From: a virus
Reading direction: 5' to 3' (one strand)
IMG/VR virus record: IMGVR_UViG_3300009151_000180
Location: 1 to 36,769 of that record
Length of the DNA stretch: 36,769 nucleotides
The position numbers were made by a program, and so were the translations under genes. Below, in pieces: positions 31,138 to 36,769 of the stretch (position 1 is the stretch's first letter; every line of letters starts with the position of its first letter). The notes under the pieces were generated by a model. The model was not told the DNA's origin. It did no database searches and saw only the letters and a list, made by a program, of their open reading frames with translations.

Positions 31138-31428
31138 ATGATAAGAGAAGATAGAACTAGAAATACAGAAATTCCTTTATATTATTGGATAAGAGAAAAG
31201 GGCAGTATAAATAATATTGAAAGTGGCATGATGTTAGGATATAAACCTACGGGATGGCATATTGCAACTGAAGTTTTAAAGAGATACTATAGGCTTAAAG
31301 GTATAAAGCCTAACAAAGAAAATAAATATGACGATATAGTTCGTAAATCTGCTTATAAATTTGGTTCTTTACCACAATTTGTTTATGCTAATTTTAATTT
31401 TCATGTAGTAGGTGATTATGAATTCTAA
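31138..31428 (+). CDS. Unknown basic protein (96 aa)
   Basis: 96 residues, basic and aromatic, with IPLYYWIREKGSINNIESG (12-30), GYKPTGWHIATEVLKRYYRL (34-53) and KFGSLPQFVYANFNFHVVG. AAAAGGAAA lies 5 bases before the ATG. Placed before the helicase loader-like gene and overlapping it slightly, so it may act in replication. No family recognised. Confidence 0.58.
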   Translation: MIREDRTRNTEIPLYYWIREKGSINNIESGMMLGYKPTGWHIATEVLKRYYRLKGIKPNKENKYDDIVRKSAYKFGSLPQFVYANFNFHVVGDYEF

Positions 31429-31840
31429 TAATAAGCAAGATTTTAAATCAATGATGGACACTGTAACAACGCTATATCAAAAACATCCGTTTGATCAAGA
31501 TACACTTCGAGTTTGGTTTGCAAAGCTAGAAAAGTATGATTTTAATGTAGTAACTAAAGCTTTTGATAAGCATGTTGATAGTAGTAAATTTATGCCTACA
31601 GTTTTTGACATATTACAATTTTGTCGAGAAAAGCCAATTGAGTTTGTGCAACTACAAGCACCAAAATTATCAAAACAACAAAACCATGAGTATTCGCATG
31701 AAGTTTTAAAGTTTATGGCAGAACAAGATAATAATAAACCTAAAGATATGAAGGCATGGGCTAAAAGGATTATTGCTAATCCAAAGAATTATCCGGCTAT
31801 ATCTTTAAAGTTTGCTAAAGATGCGGTGAATGCGAAGTGA
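31418..31840 (+). CDS. Replicative helicase loader-like protein (G39P/P-like)
   Basis: Helical protein of 140 residues. The segment FDQDTLRVWFAKLEKYDFNV (about 26-45), with a helix followed by HVDSSKFMPTVFDILQFC (about 53-70), follows the W-x-x-x-L-x-x-Y ... P-T-x-x-D-I pattern of the helicase-loader/inhibitor family seen in SPP1 G39P and DUF relatives. The C-terminus KAWAKRIIANPKNYPAI is polar. The ATG at 31418 has AGGTGA upstream; an in-frame GTG at 31412 is possible. It would supply the host DnaB helicase to the origin opened by the DUF1376 protein. Confidence 0.55.
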   Translation: MNSNNKQDFKSMMDTVTTLYQKHPFDQDTLRVWFAKLEKYDFNVVTKAFDKHVDSSKFMPTVFDILQFCREKPIEFVQLQAPKLSKQQNHEYSHEVLKFMAEQDNNKPKDMKAWAKRIIANPKNYPAISLKFAKDAVNAK

Positions 31841-32901
31841 ATTATTTATCAGTTTGTAGCGGTATAGAAGCAGCATCAGTAGCATGGCATGATTTAAATT
31901 GGAAAGCAGTTGGTTATTCTGAAATAGAAAAATTTCCATCGGAAGTGCTACATCACCATTATCCAAATGTTATTAACTTTGGTGATATGACAAAATATAA
32001 AGATTGGAATATAAATGAATCAGTTGAGCTTTTGGTCGGAGGAACACCTTGTCAATCATTCTCACTCGCTGGGTTGCGAAAAGGACTTGACGATCCAAGA
32101 GGAAACCTTGCGCTTGTCTTTTGTGGACTTCTTGACCACTTTAAACCCAAATGGTTTATTTGGGAAAATGTTCCAGGTGTCTTATCATCAAATAGAGGAC
32201 GGGACTTTGGAAGCTTCCTTGGGGCGGTGGCAAAACTCGGGTATGGGTTTTCATACAGAGTTCTTGACGCTCAATACTTTGGAATCGCCCAAAGACGCAA
32301 AAGAGTGTTTGTTGTCGGACATTTTGGAAGTTGGCAACCTAGCGCCAAAGTATTATTTGAGCGCGACTGCTTGTCAGGGAATATTAAGGCGAGCAAAAGA
32401 AAGGAACAAAACACTACCGACACTTTTATACCAAGCATTGCAAACTGTTTGCAAACAACCTCTCACGATTGGAGCAGAGCAGACGGATTTAATATGATAG
32501 CTAAAGTTTATGAAACTCATCCAGCAGATAGTAGGGTTAAAGAAATGGGCGAAACTTGTCAAACTATAACTTCAAGATGGGGAACGAGTGGTGGAAATGT
32601 TCCATTAGCTATACAAGATATTAGAGCAATAAATAAATCACAAAATGGAAAAGGTTGGAATGATAGTGGTGTAAGTTATACAGTTGATACTCATGCAACT
32701 CAAGGGGTGTTATCTGAAGCTCTAGTAAGAAAATTAACGCCTATTGAATGTGAAAGATTGCAAGGTTTTCCCGATAATTATACTAATATTAAAAATAATT
32801 GTCCTGATGGGAATAGGTATAAAGCTTTAGGCAATTCAATGGCAGTTCCCGTAATGAAATGGATTGGTGAAAGGATCAATAATGCAAAACAAATGGAGTA
32901 A
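31837..32901 (+). CDS. C5-cytosine DNA methyltransferase
   Basis: Cytosine-C5 methyltransferase of 354 residues. Motifs in order: SAM loop CSGIEAASVAW (7-17), catalytic GGTPCQSFS (68-76, Cys72), ENVPG (110-114), QRRKRVFVVG (152-161), a variable target-recognition region (170-290), then LTPIECERLQGFPD (about 306-319) and RYKALGNSMAVPVMKW (about 330-345), the complete set. GTG start at 31837 overlapping the loader-like gene by 4 bases. It may protect the phage DNA against host restriction; its target site cannot be read from the sequence. Next gene starts within its end. Confidence 0.96.
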   Translation: MNYLSVCSGIEAASVAWHDLNWKAVGYSEIEKFPSEVLHHHYPNVINFGDMTKYKDWNINESVELLVGGTPCQSFSLAGLRKGLDDPRGNLALVFCGLLDHFKPKWFIWENVPGVLSSNRGRDFGSFLGAVAKLGYGFSYRVLDAQYFGIAQRRKRVFVVGHFGSWQPSAKVLFERDCLSGNIKASKRKEQNTTDTFIPSIANCLQTTSHDWSRADGFNMIAKVYETHPADSRVKEMGETCQTITSRWGTSGGNVPLAIQDIRAINKSQNGKGWNDSGVSYTVDTHATQGVLSEALVRKLTPIECERLQGFPDNYTNIKNNCPDGNRYKALGNSMAVPVMKWIGERINNAKQME

Positions 32902-33151
32902 AGTTAGTAAATATTGCATTGAGCGCAATAATTTTTATATATCTCAATATACTCTTGCGGATGGAGCAAAAAGATTTGTATTATGGGATGGAAACAAGAT
33001 GATTAAAATACACAATGACGCAAAGGCGCTAAAAGATGAAGCAGAGAGATTGGACAGTGAATCCGCAAAACATTCACCAATTGATGATTTATTTGGAAGA
33101 ATTAATCAAACAAGGAAAGACACCAAAAGTTACGATCAAAGAAAAAGCTGA
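32882..33151 (+). CDS. Unknown protein (89 aa)
   Basis: 89 residues with KYCIERNNFYISQYTLADGA-type beta segments and a polar C-terminal tail (HSPIDDLFGRINQTRKDTK). ATG at 32882 with AAAGGA upstream; it begins within the end of the methyltransferase gene. A TRKDTKSYDQRKS tail is read from the same DNA that encodes the start of NinB in another frame (116-base overlap). Function unknown. Confidence 0.55.
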   Translation: MQNKWSKVSKYCIERNNFYISQYTLADGAKRFVLWDGNKMIKIHNDAKALKDEAERLDSESAKHSPIDDLFGRINQTRKDTKSYDQRKS

Positions 33152-33404
33152 AAGCGGTAGGTCTATTGAGGCTAATAAGTATTTGTGGGGCAGATTGTAT
33201 AAAAGCATTAGTAACTTTACAGGTTATTTACCAATGGAAGTTCATTTGTTATGTGGACATCTATTTCTTACAGAACAAAAGATGATTAATGAAGTGCAAG
33301 TTCCGTATGTTAGATCAACCACAGATTTGACAGTTGAAGAATTTAGTTTATATATTCTGCAAATAGAATCTTATTTTGCACAATTAGGATGGTCAATTGA
33401 CTAA
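33036..33404 (+). CDS. ninB: NinB-like recombination protein
   Basis: A 122-residue relative of lambda NinB (Orf), which helps the recombination step by binding single strands and SSB. It has KTPKVTIKEKAESGRSIEAN (28-47), KYLWGRLYKSISNFTGYLPMEVHLL (48-72) and PYVRSTTDLTVEEFSLYILQ (89-108), the family landmarks. Starts at ATG 33036 (AAAGGCG upstream) within the previous gene. Positioned away from the ERF/YqaJ operon, in the rightward block, as in other phages that keep NinB near nin-region genes. Alternative start at residue 17. Confidence 0.8.
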   Translation: MKQRDWTVNPQNIHQLMIYLEELIKQGKTPKVTIKEKAESGRSIEANKYLWGRLYKSISNFTGYLPMEVHLLCGHLFLTEQKMINEVQVPYVRSTTDLTVEEFSLYILQIESYFAQLGWSID

Positions 33405-33687
33405 AGATGAAAAACGACACTATGAAAAGCTATCTCAACTTGGTTGCATTGTTTGTCATAATCTTGGGTTTGGTTATTCAGCTCCGCATATTCACCATAT
33501 ACGGCATGGGGTTGGATTGGCTATGCGTAGCCATTGGAGTTTGGCTATCCCTTTATGTCCTTTGCATCATCAAAATGGCGGTCATGGTGTGGCGCTCCAT
33601 GCTGGTCAAAAAACATTTGAAAAAAAGTATGGAACAGAATCAGAGCTTTTACACCAAACTTTAACAATTTTAGAGGGCAATTTATGA
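33397..33687 (+). CDS. HNH nuclease, Ref/DUF968-like (96 aa)
   Basis: Small HNH-type nuclease with zinc-binding CIVC (17-20), the histidine pair in HIHHIRHGVG (31-40), and IPLCPLHHQNGGHGVALHAG (51-70), followed by GQKTFEKKYGTESELL. This arrangement fits the RecA-dependent nuclease (phage P1 Ref) and its phage relatives. Together with NinB it points to recombination-coupled DNA cutting. TTG start at 33397 overlaps NinB by 8 bases. Its stop overlaps the tiny gene at 33684 (ATGA). Confidence 0.8.
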   Translation: MTKDEKRHYEKLSQLGCIVCHNLGFGYSAPHIHHIRHGVGLAMRSHWSLAIPLCPLHHQNGGHGVALHAGQKTFEKKYGTESELLHQTLTILEGNL

Positions 33688-33746
33688 TAGAATTATTATT
33701 CGGTGTTATTATCATGGCAATAGCCATTTATCTAATGAATAGGTAA
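33684..33746 (+). CDS. Tiny membrane peptide (20 aa)
   Basis: A 20-codon frame, coupled to the HNH gene by ATGA. The peptide is nearly all hydrophobic (LLFGVIIMAIAIYLM) with a charged start and an Arg end, so it should insert in the membrane as one helix. It has AGAGGGC upstream. Very short, so support rests on the overlap and the good helix. Function unknown. Confidence 0.45.
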   Translation: MIELLFGVIIMAIAIYLMNR

Positions 33747-33750
33747 TCTT

Positions 33751-34155
33751 ATGAAAAAAGTGTATTCAATTAAAGAAGCTCAATTAGAAGTGCCTACAGT
33801 AACTATTGGCGAATTCTTTTTAAAGCTACTTCATGCAGCAACCAATGGTCATCTTTTACATCTACAAACCAAATCATATTCAGAACACAAAGCGCTACAA
33901 AAGTATTATGAAGGATTGCCCGACCTTGTAGATTCAATTATTGAAGAATGGCAAGGCGCATATCAAATTATTGTAGAATACCCAGCAACTTATGAAGCAC
34001 CTAATCCTGATGCTTTAACAGAAGTTACGGCAGTAAGAGATTTTCTAGTAAAGAATAGAGCTATTGTAGGTGATTACAGCTCAATTCAAAACAGTGTTGA
34101 TAATCTTATGTCACTTTTAGATTCAACTGTATATCGCTTAACCTTTTTAGATTAA
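33751..34155 (+). CDS. Dps/ferritin-like or DUF5856-like protein (134 aa)
   Basis: Helical protein (134 aa) whose N-terminal half, FFLKLLHAATNGHLLHLQTK followed by SYSEHKALQKYYEGLPDLVD, has the helix-turn-helix and His/Glu spacing of ferritin-like and Dps-like four-helix bundles (H28, H34 and H37 followed by E45 and H46). Phage DUF5856 proteins look similar. The second half supplies the other two helices (NPDALTEVTAVRDFLVKNRA and SIQNSVDNLMSLLDSTVYRL). A DNA-protective or virion-assembly role is possible. No ferroxidase activity is proved. Confidence 0.5.
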   Translation: MKKVYSIKEAQLEVPTVTIGEFFLKLLHAATNGHLLHLQTKSYSEHKALQKYYEGLPDLVDSIIEEWQGAYQIIVEYPATYEAPNPDALTEVTAVRDFLVKNRAIVGDYSSIQNSVDNLMSLLDSTVYRLTFLD

Positions 34156-34586
34156 TGCCAACTGCCCCGCTCAATACAAAGTGTCGGGAATTAGGTTGTA
34201 GTAATCCAAAAACTAGCCGATCTACTTTTTGCAACAATCATGGTGGGGCTATAACAGAAAAAGGCAAAGAAAATAGTAAGTTGTATTCAACCGCTTTTTG
34301 GAAGAAACAAAGAATAGCTCAATTAAGTAAGAATCCATTATGTGCAGCATGTTTAATAGATGGACAAGTAATTTCAGCAATTCATATTGATCATGTCTTT
34401 CCGCATAGGCAAGATCAAAGCAAATTTAGAAGTAATCTGTTTCAAAGTTTGTGTGCGCCCCATCACACCTTAAAAACTCAAGAAGAAAACAAGGGCATTT
34501 ATCTTTATTACTCACCAAACGGGATTATTGAATACAATGATACAGATTATGCCAAACAGATTGCTGACCAAACAAAACTTGCGTAA
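34155..34586 (+). CDS. HNH endonuclease (143 aa)
   Basis: HNH endonuclease with zinc-type ligands CRELGCSNPKTSRSTFCNNH (10-29), CAACLIDG (about 63-70), the catalytic stretch IHIDHVFPHRQDQ (about 76-88) and SLCAPHHTLKTQEE (98-111). Proteins of this type are often encoded near the terminase and assist in the packaging cut. Here it is far from terS in the linear map, but 3 kb across the junction if the genome is circular. It starts in a TAATG overlap with the previous gene. Confidence 0.85.
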   Translation: MPTAPLNTKCRELGCSNPKTSRSTFCNNHGGAITEKGKENSKLYSTAFWKKQRIAQLSKNPLCAACLIDGQVISAIHIDHVFPHRQDQSKFRSNLFQSLCAPHHTLKTQEENKGIYLYYSPNGIIEYNDTDYAKQIADQTKLA

Positions 34587-34893
34587 GATATATAAGCTAT
34601 GTGCATCTTTACCTCCATTTAATGAATATCCAATGCCACAACCGCATAAAATTTCATTTAGTGTAATAAATACTAATGAAGTATTTGGTTACTTTCATAC
34701 AGATCCAATGAGAATTGAGATTGATAAGATGTGCGACACCTGGGATCATATATTTCAGACGATGATGCACGAATGTATTCATGTTGCATTGTATAAAAGC
34801 AATCATAAGGACTTTGACCAACATGAGTTAAAGTTTAATAAGATAGCTAAAAGAATTTGTGATATGTATAAATTTGATATAAAGGAGTTTTAA
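34549..34893 (+). CDS. SprT-like zinc metallopeptidase (114 aa)
   Basis: Candidate SprT-family peptidase with the zinc motif HECIH at 74-78 (in MMHECIHVAL), then a third possible ligand His92. The N-terminal half is basic. SprT proteins cut proteins bound to DNA, so it could clear host proteins from DNA. Start uncertain: ATG at 34549, 34537 or TTG at 34528 (GGGA upstream of the last). It overlaps the HNH gene by 38 bases with the chosen start. AAAGGAG for the next minigene lies inside its 3' end. Confidence 0.68.
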   Translation: MPNRLLTKQNLRKIYKLCASLPPFNEYPMPQPHKISFSVINTNEVFGYFHTDPMRIEIDKMCDTWDHIFQTMMHECIHVALYKSNHKDFDQHELKFNKIAKRICDMYKFDIKEF

Positions 34894-34932
34894 ATGGGAA
34901 TTGATACATTAACATTTAAAAAAAAATTATGA
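34894..34932 (+). CDS. 12-codon leader peptide with A9 slippery run
   Basis: A 12-codon frame MGIDTLTFKKKL begins right after the SprT stop with an excellent AAAGGAG at proper distance, and ends in an ATGA overlap with the exported nuclease gene. It contains nine consecutive A residues (34918-34926) read as Lys codons, so a -1 slip at A-AAA-AAA would fuse it to the next frame. It may be a leader that couples translation or tunes nuclease expression. Confidence 0.5.
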   Translation: MGIDTLTFKKKL

Positions 34933-35369
34933 TAAAACTTTTATATATATTACTTTTTTTGCCTTTATTTATTTATGCAGGCGATTTGCCTAATTCTAAA
35001 ATAACACCGGGTTCTGTTAGAAATGTTTCAATTAAAGAACTATGCACAACAAGCACAAGTTTGGTGCGTAATGTGCCTGAATCGCTTAAAAAAGATGTTT
35101 ATCATAATTATGGTTTAAATGGCAATGATAGATCAACATGCAAAGAAGGTTATGAAATTGATCATTTAATTAGTCTTGAATTAGGTGGTGATAATTCAGG
35201 TAATAATTTATGGGCAGAAAGTTTTTGTGGTAATAACAATGCACATGATAAAGATAAGCTTGAAAATGAATTACATCGTCAAATATGCAATAATAAAATT
35301 ACGATGGAAGAAGCTCAAGAATGCATTCGCACTAATTGGGTGATTTGTTATAGTAAAACTTTTAAATAA
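34929..35369 (+). CDS. Exported HNH-like nuclease (146 aa)
   Basis: The first 17 residues are a signal peptide (LLYILLFLPLFIYA, cleavage likely after AYA-like IYA). The mature part carries the nuclease-like block EGYEIDHLISLELGGDNSGN (73-92; D78, H79, N-rich), NNAHDKDKLENEL (103-115) and a C-terminal helix EEAQECIRTNW. Proteins with this EIDHLI-x-LELGG motif are exported HNH-type nucleases of bacteria and phages. Six cysteines (39, 71, 100, 120, and two near the end) suit the periplasm. It may degrade DNA outside the cytoplasm, for example incoming phage DNA or free DNA. It is followed by an AAAGGAAA site for the next gene. Confidence 0.75.
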   Translation: MIKLLYILLFLPLFIYAGDLPNSKITPGSVRNVSIKELCTTSTSLVRNVPESLKKDVYHNYGLNGNDRSTCKEGYEIDHLISLELGGDNSGNNLWAESFCGNNNAHDKDKLENELHRQICNNKITMEEAQECIRTNWVICYSKTFK

Positions 35370-35379
35370 AGGAAATATT

Positions 35380-35520
35380 ATGAAAGAAAAATTATTACAA
35401 TTATGGGATTTTACTAAAGTTGCATCATTATGGATTTTTATTGTGTTTAAAAGATGTTGCAAAGTTGTTGTTGAAGAAACAATTAAAGCACTTCAATTCT
35501 TGGATACATTTTTAGGATAA
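35380..35520 (+). CDS. Small membrane-associated protein (46 aa)
   Basis: 46 residues with an amphipathic start (KEKLLQLWDFTK) and a hydrophobic segment VASLWIFIVF (14-23), then basic KRCCKVVV and an amphipathic end. AAAGGAAA precedes the ATG by 5 bases. It lies just before the holin and its stop is 2 bases before the holin ATG. It could be a lysis regulator (antiholin) by position. No family recognised. Confidence 0.6.
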   Translation: MKEKLLQLWDFTKVASLWIFIVFKRCCKVVVEETIKALQFLDTFLG

Positions 35521-35522
35521 TT

Positions 35523-35918
35523 ATGGGAATCGTTGATAGTTTATTAGATATTGGTGGAAAGATTATTGATCGTGTTATTCCTGATACTAATGCTCGCGAA
35601 TTAGCTAAAGAAGAATTAAATAAAGCTGTATTAGAGCAAGGATTTCAAATTGATTTAGCTCAATTAAATATTAATAATACAGAGGCACAATCAGACAATA
35701 TATTTAAATCAGGATGGCGACCATTTGTAGGTTGGGTTTGTGGTATTGCATTTGGATTACAATTCCTTATATTTCCATTAGCTAATTGGTTTCTTATGGC
35801 ATTTGGTCATATTGCTATTGCTGTGCCATTTAATATGGACATGCTTATGTATGCACTTGGTGGATTGCTTGGTCTTGGTAGTATGAGAACTTATGAAAAA
35901 ATGAAAGGTGTCGCTTGA
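35523..35918 (+). CDS. Holin, GTA-type 3TM family
   Basis: Membrane pore former (131 aa) of the gene-transfer-agent 3-helix holin family. Polar N-terminal half with EELNKAVLEQG helix, then SGWRPFVGWVCGIAFGLQFL (63-82, first two conserved features: a W-R-P start and the first helix), PLANWFLMAFG, and the third helix MDMLMYALGGLLGLGSMRTYEKMKG (105-129). The R-T-x-E-K ending is typical. Gene order holin then endolysin (35915) with a TTGA overlap is a classic lysis cassette. Confidence 0.9.
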   Translation: MGIVDSLLDIGGKIIDRVIPDTNARELAKEELNKAVLEQGFQIDLAQLNINNTEAQSDNIFKSGWRPFVGWVCGIAFGLQFLIFPLANWFLMAFGHIAIAVPFNMDMLMYALGGLLGLGSMRTYEKMKGVA

Positions 35919-36349
35919 AATTATCAGAACATTTTACATTAGAAGAATTAACTTATAGTGATATTGCTAAAAGACATTCTTTAAATAACACTCCTGATAA
36001 ATTTACTATTGGGAACCTTACTCGAGTTGCTGCTTTACTTGAGGATGTTCGTGATTTATTTAATCAACCTATTCGGATCAATAGCGGTTATCGAAGTATC
36101 ACAGTTAATTCTTTGTTGGGAAGTAAGCCAACATCGCAACATTGTATTGGGTGTGCGGCTGATATACATATAGATGGATTAACGCCTGATCAAATTGTTA
36201 AGAAGATTATTAAGAGTGATCTTCAGTATGATCAATTAATTAGGGAGTTTGATAGTTGGGTGCATATATCTGTGCCTAATGGTGAAGGGTATATAGCGCG
36301 CAAGCAAGCGCTTATTATAGACAAGACAAGCACACGCCCTTACGCATAG
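35915..36349 (+). CDS. Endolysin, M15 family peptidase
   Basis: Peptidoglycan peptidase (144 aa) of the M15 (DD-/LD-carboxypeptidase-like) type. It has INSGYRS (55-61), SQHCIGCAADIHI (74-86, giving zinc ligands H76 and D83) and SWVHISV (114-120, H117). It would cleave peptide cross-links after the holin opens the membrane. The start is TTG at 35915, AAAGGTG upstream, overlapping the holin stop. No signal peptide. The family match is secure from these three motifs. Confidence 0.93.
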   Translation: MKLSEHFTLEELTYSDIAKRHSLNNTPDKFTIGNLTRVAALLEDVRDLFNQPIRINSGYRSITVNSLLGSKPTSQHCIGCAADIHIDGLTPDQIVKKIIKSDLQYDQLIREFDSWVHISVPNGEGYIARKQALIIDKTSTRPYA

Positions 36350-36460
36350 ATGGATGAGTATGTGCTATGTGATATATTGTGTGCATTAGACTATGTTAAG
36401 TGGTTAGTATTAATATATATAATAATAAAAGGATTACAATGGATAAAACAGAGATATTAA
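36350..36460 (+). CDS. Possible small membrane protein (36 aa)
   Basis: A 36-codon frame starts directly after the endolysin stop (TAGATG). The product has an acidic start (DEYVLCDILCAL) and a hydrophobic helix (WLVLIYIIIKGLQWI). It overlaps the next gene by 22 bases, and there is no clear ribosome site beyond coupling. The same stretch holds the AT-rich TATAAT at 36418-36423 that could serve the next gene. Weak support. Confidence 0.35.
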   Translation: MDEYVLCDILCALDYVKWLVLIYIIIKGLQWIKQRY

Positions 36461-36720
36461 AGATAGCCAATGACTACATCACTAAAGATAGGCAAGCTAC
36501 GCATGGACAGGCAGAAGATAACTTTGCTAACATCGGAAGACTATGGGCTGCTTATCTTAATCATCCAATTACACCTCAAGATGTTGCAATACTAATGACA
36601 TTACTTAAGATAGCTAGATACAAGCACAGTCCATCGCATGTAGATAATGCAATAGATATGTGTGGGTATGCAGCATTAGCGGGCGAGCTAGGACAGGGGG
36701 CTATAAATGACATCAAGTAA
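36439..36720 (+). CDS. DUF6378-like phage protein (93 aa)
   Basis: A 93-residue protein with RQATHGQAEDNFANIGRLWA (18-37) and PITPQDVAILMTLLKIARYK (42-61), then HVDNAIDMCGYAALAGE (65-81). This DVA-x-LM-x-LLKIAR and D-x-x-GYA combination is the DUF6378 signature in phages, where function is not known. ATG 36439 has AAAAGGA upstream; the longer in-frame start at 36400 has none. It overlaps the next gene by 14 bases. Confidence 0.8.
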   Translation: MDKTEILKIANDYITKDRQATHGQAEDNFANIGRLWAAYLNHPITPQDVAILMTLLKIARYKHSPSHVDNAIDMCGYAALAGELGQGAINDIK

Positions 36721-36769
36721 CAACGCTAACTTATTGAATAACTTAATGTTTATGGCTTATCTAAACGAG
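36707..36769 (+). CDS. Partial gene running off the window end
   Basis: A frame opens at ATG 36707, overlapping the previous stop region, and remains open to the end of the window (21 codons: Asn/Leu-rich start). If the genome is circular, the frame joins base 1 in phase and passes through the codons at 1-39 into the ParB/methyltransferase frame, so this may be its true N-terminus or a short separate gene whose stop was lost. The window alone cannot decide. Confidence 0.5.
   Translation, partial: MTSSNNANLLNNLMFMAYLNE

Noticed and set aside
32015-32497. 160-codon frame inside the C5 methyltransferase gene
   Set aside because: The enclosing frame carries all C5 methyltransferase motifs. The inner frame has no motif and is an out-of-phase shadow.
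33407-33664. 85-codon frame within the Ref-like HNH gene
   Set aside because: Looks membrane-like only because it reads His/Cys codons out of phase; the HNH frame has full zinc motifs.
36400-36438. Longer N-terminus for the DUF6378-like protein
   Set aside because: The AAAAGGA site sits just before ATG 36439, and the extra 13 residues are AT-rich text from the upstream gap.
1-36769. tRNA genes, CRISPR arrays, insertion sequences, integrase or repressor genes
   Set aside because: I looked for cloverleaf-like G-T-T-C loops, regular spacer-repeat arrays, transposase motifs (DDE), and tyrosine or serine recombinase motifs and saw none; a tRNA scan was not run.

Overview
The window is the genome, or nearly all of it, of a tailed double-stranded DNA phage with siphovirus-type gene order. 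Evidence is a HK97-type packaging and head module (small and large terminase, portal, prohead protease, capsid), a long-tail module with tail tubes, a tape measure of about 636 residues and a J-like tip protein, and no tail sheath. The DNA is AT-rich. No integrase, excisionase or repressor was recognised, so a strictly lytic life style is the simplest reading. The ends look like an arbitrary cut in a circular map: a reading frame that opens at 36707 runs off the right end and, if the ends are joined, continues in phase into the methyltransferase gene at the left end.

Layout. 40-7026 (+): ParB/DNA methyltransferase, terminase, portal, protease, first capsid protein, then a hairpin terminator. 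7100-12461 (+): second capsid paralogue, head-tail joining proteins, two tandem tail-tube paralogues, HK97 gp10-like protein, tail chaperone pair with a likely -1 frameshift. 12461-21198 (+): tape measure, distal tail proteins, a GNAT enzyme, J-like tip protein. 21208-23920 (+): small modular fibre/adhesin genes, one glycine-rich. 23998-25324 (+): small genes including a holin-like membrane protein, an HNH endonuclease and an exported protein. A bidirectional terminator at about 25344-25372 separates this from a leftward block (25424-28155, -) that carries a tiny pqqA gene and a recombination set (SSB-like protein, YqaJ exonuclease, nuclease-like protein, ERF annealing protein). From 28238 (+) a second rightward block holds VRR-NUC, a DUF1376 replication protein with candidate origin repeats inside it, SleB-like hydrolase, many small membrane proteins, a helicase-loader-like protein, a C5 methyltransferase, NinB, HNH proteins, an SprT-like protein, an exported nuclease, a holin and an M15 endolysin.

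The most notable element is a 23-codon gene on the minus strand at 25424-25495 that reads as PqqA, the ribosomally made precursor of the cofactor pyrroloquinoline quinone (PQQ). It has its own promoter-like sequence, a strong Shine-Dalgarno sequence and a terminator, and keeps the Glu and Tyr (E15, Y19) that PqqE cross-links. No other pqq gene is present, so the host must supply PqqBCDE. PQQ is the cofactor of methanol dehydrogenases; together with the low GC content this points to a methylotrophic host, plausibly a streamlined aquatic member of Methylophilaceae (inference). The phage would then feed precursor peptide into the host's PQQ pathway to keep methanol oxidation, and so energy supply, running during infection.

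Other points of interest are the doubled capsid and doubled tail-tube genes, the transcription terminator between the two capsid genes, a 12-codon minigene with an A9 slippery run in front of an exported nuclease, two DNA methyltransferases of different chemistry without a visible restriction enzyme, and many 20-60 codon genes joined by ATGA or TAATG overlaps.
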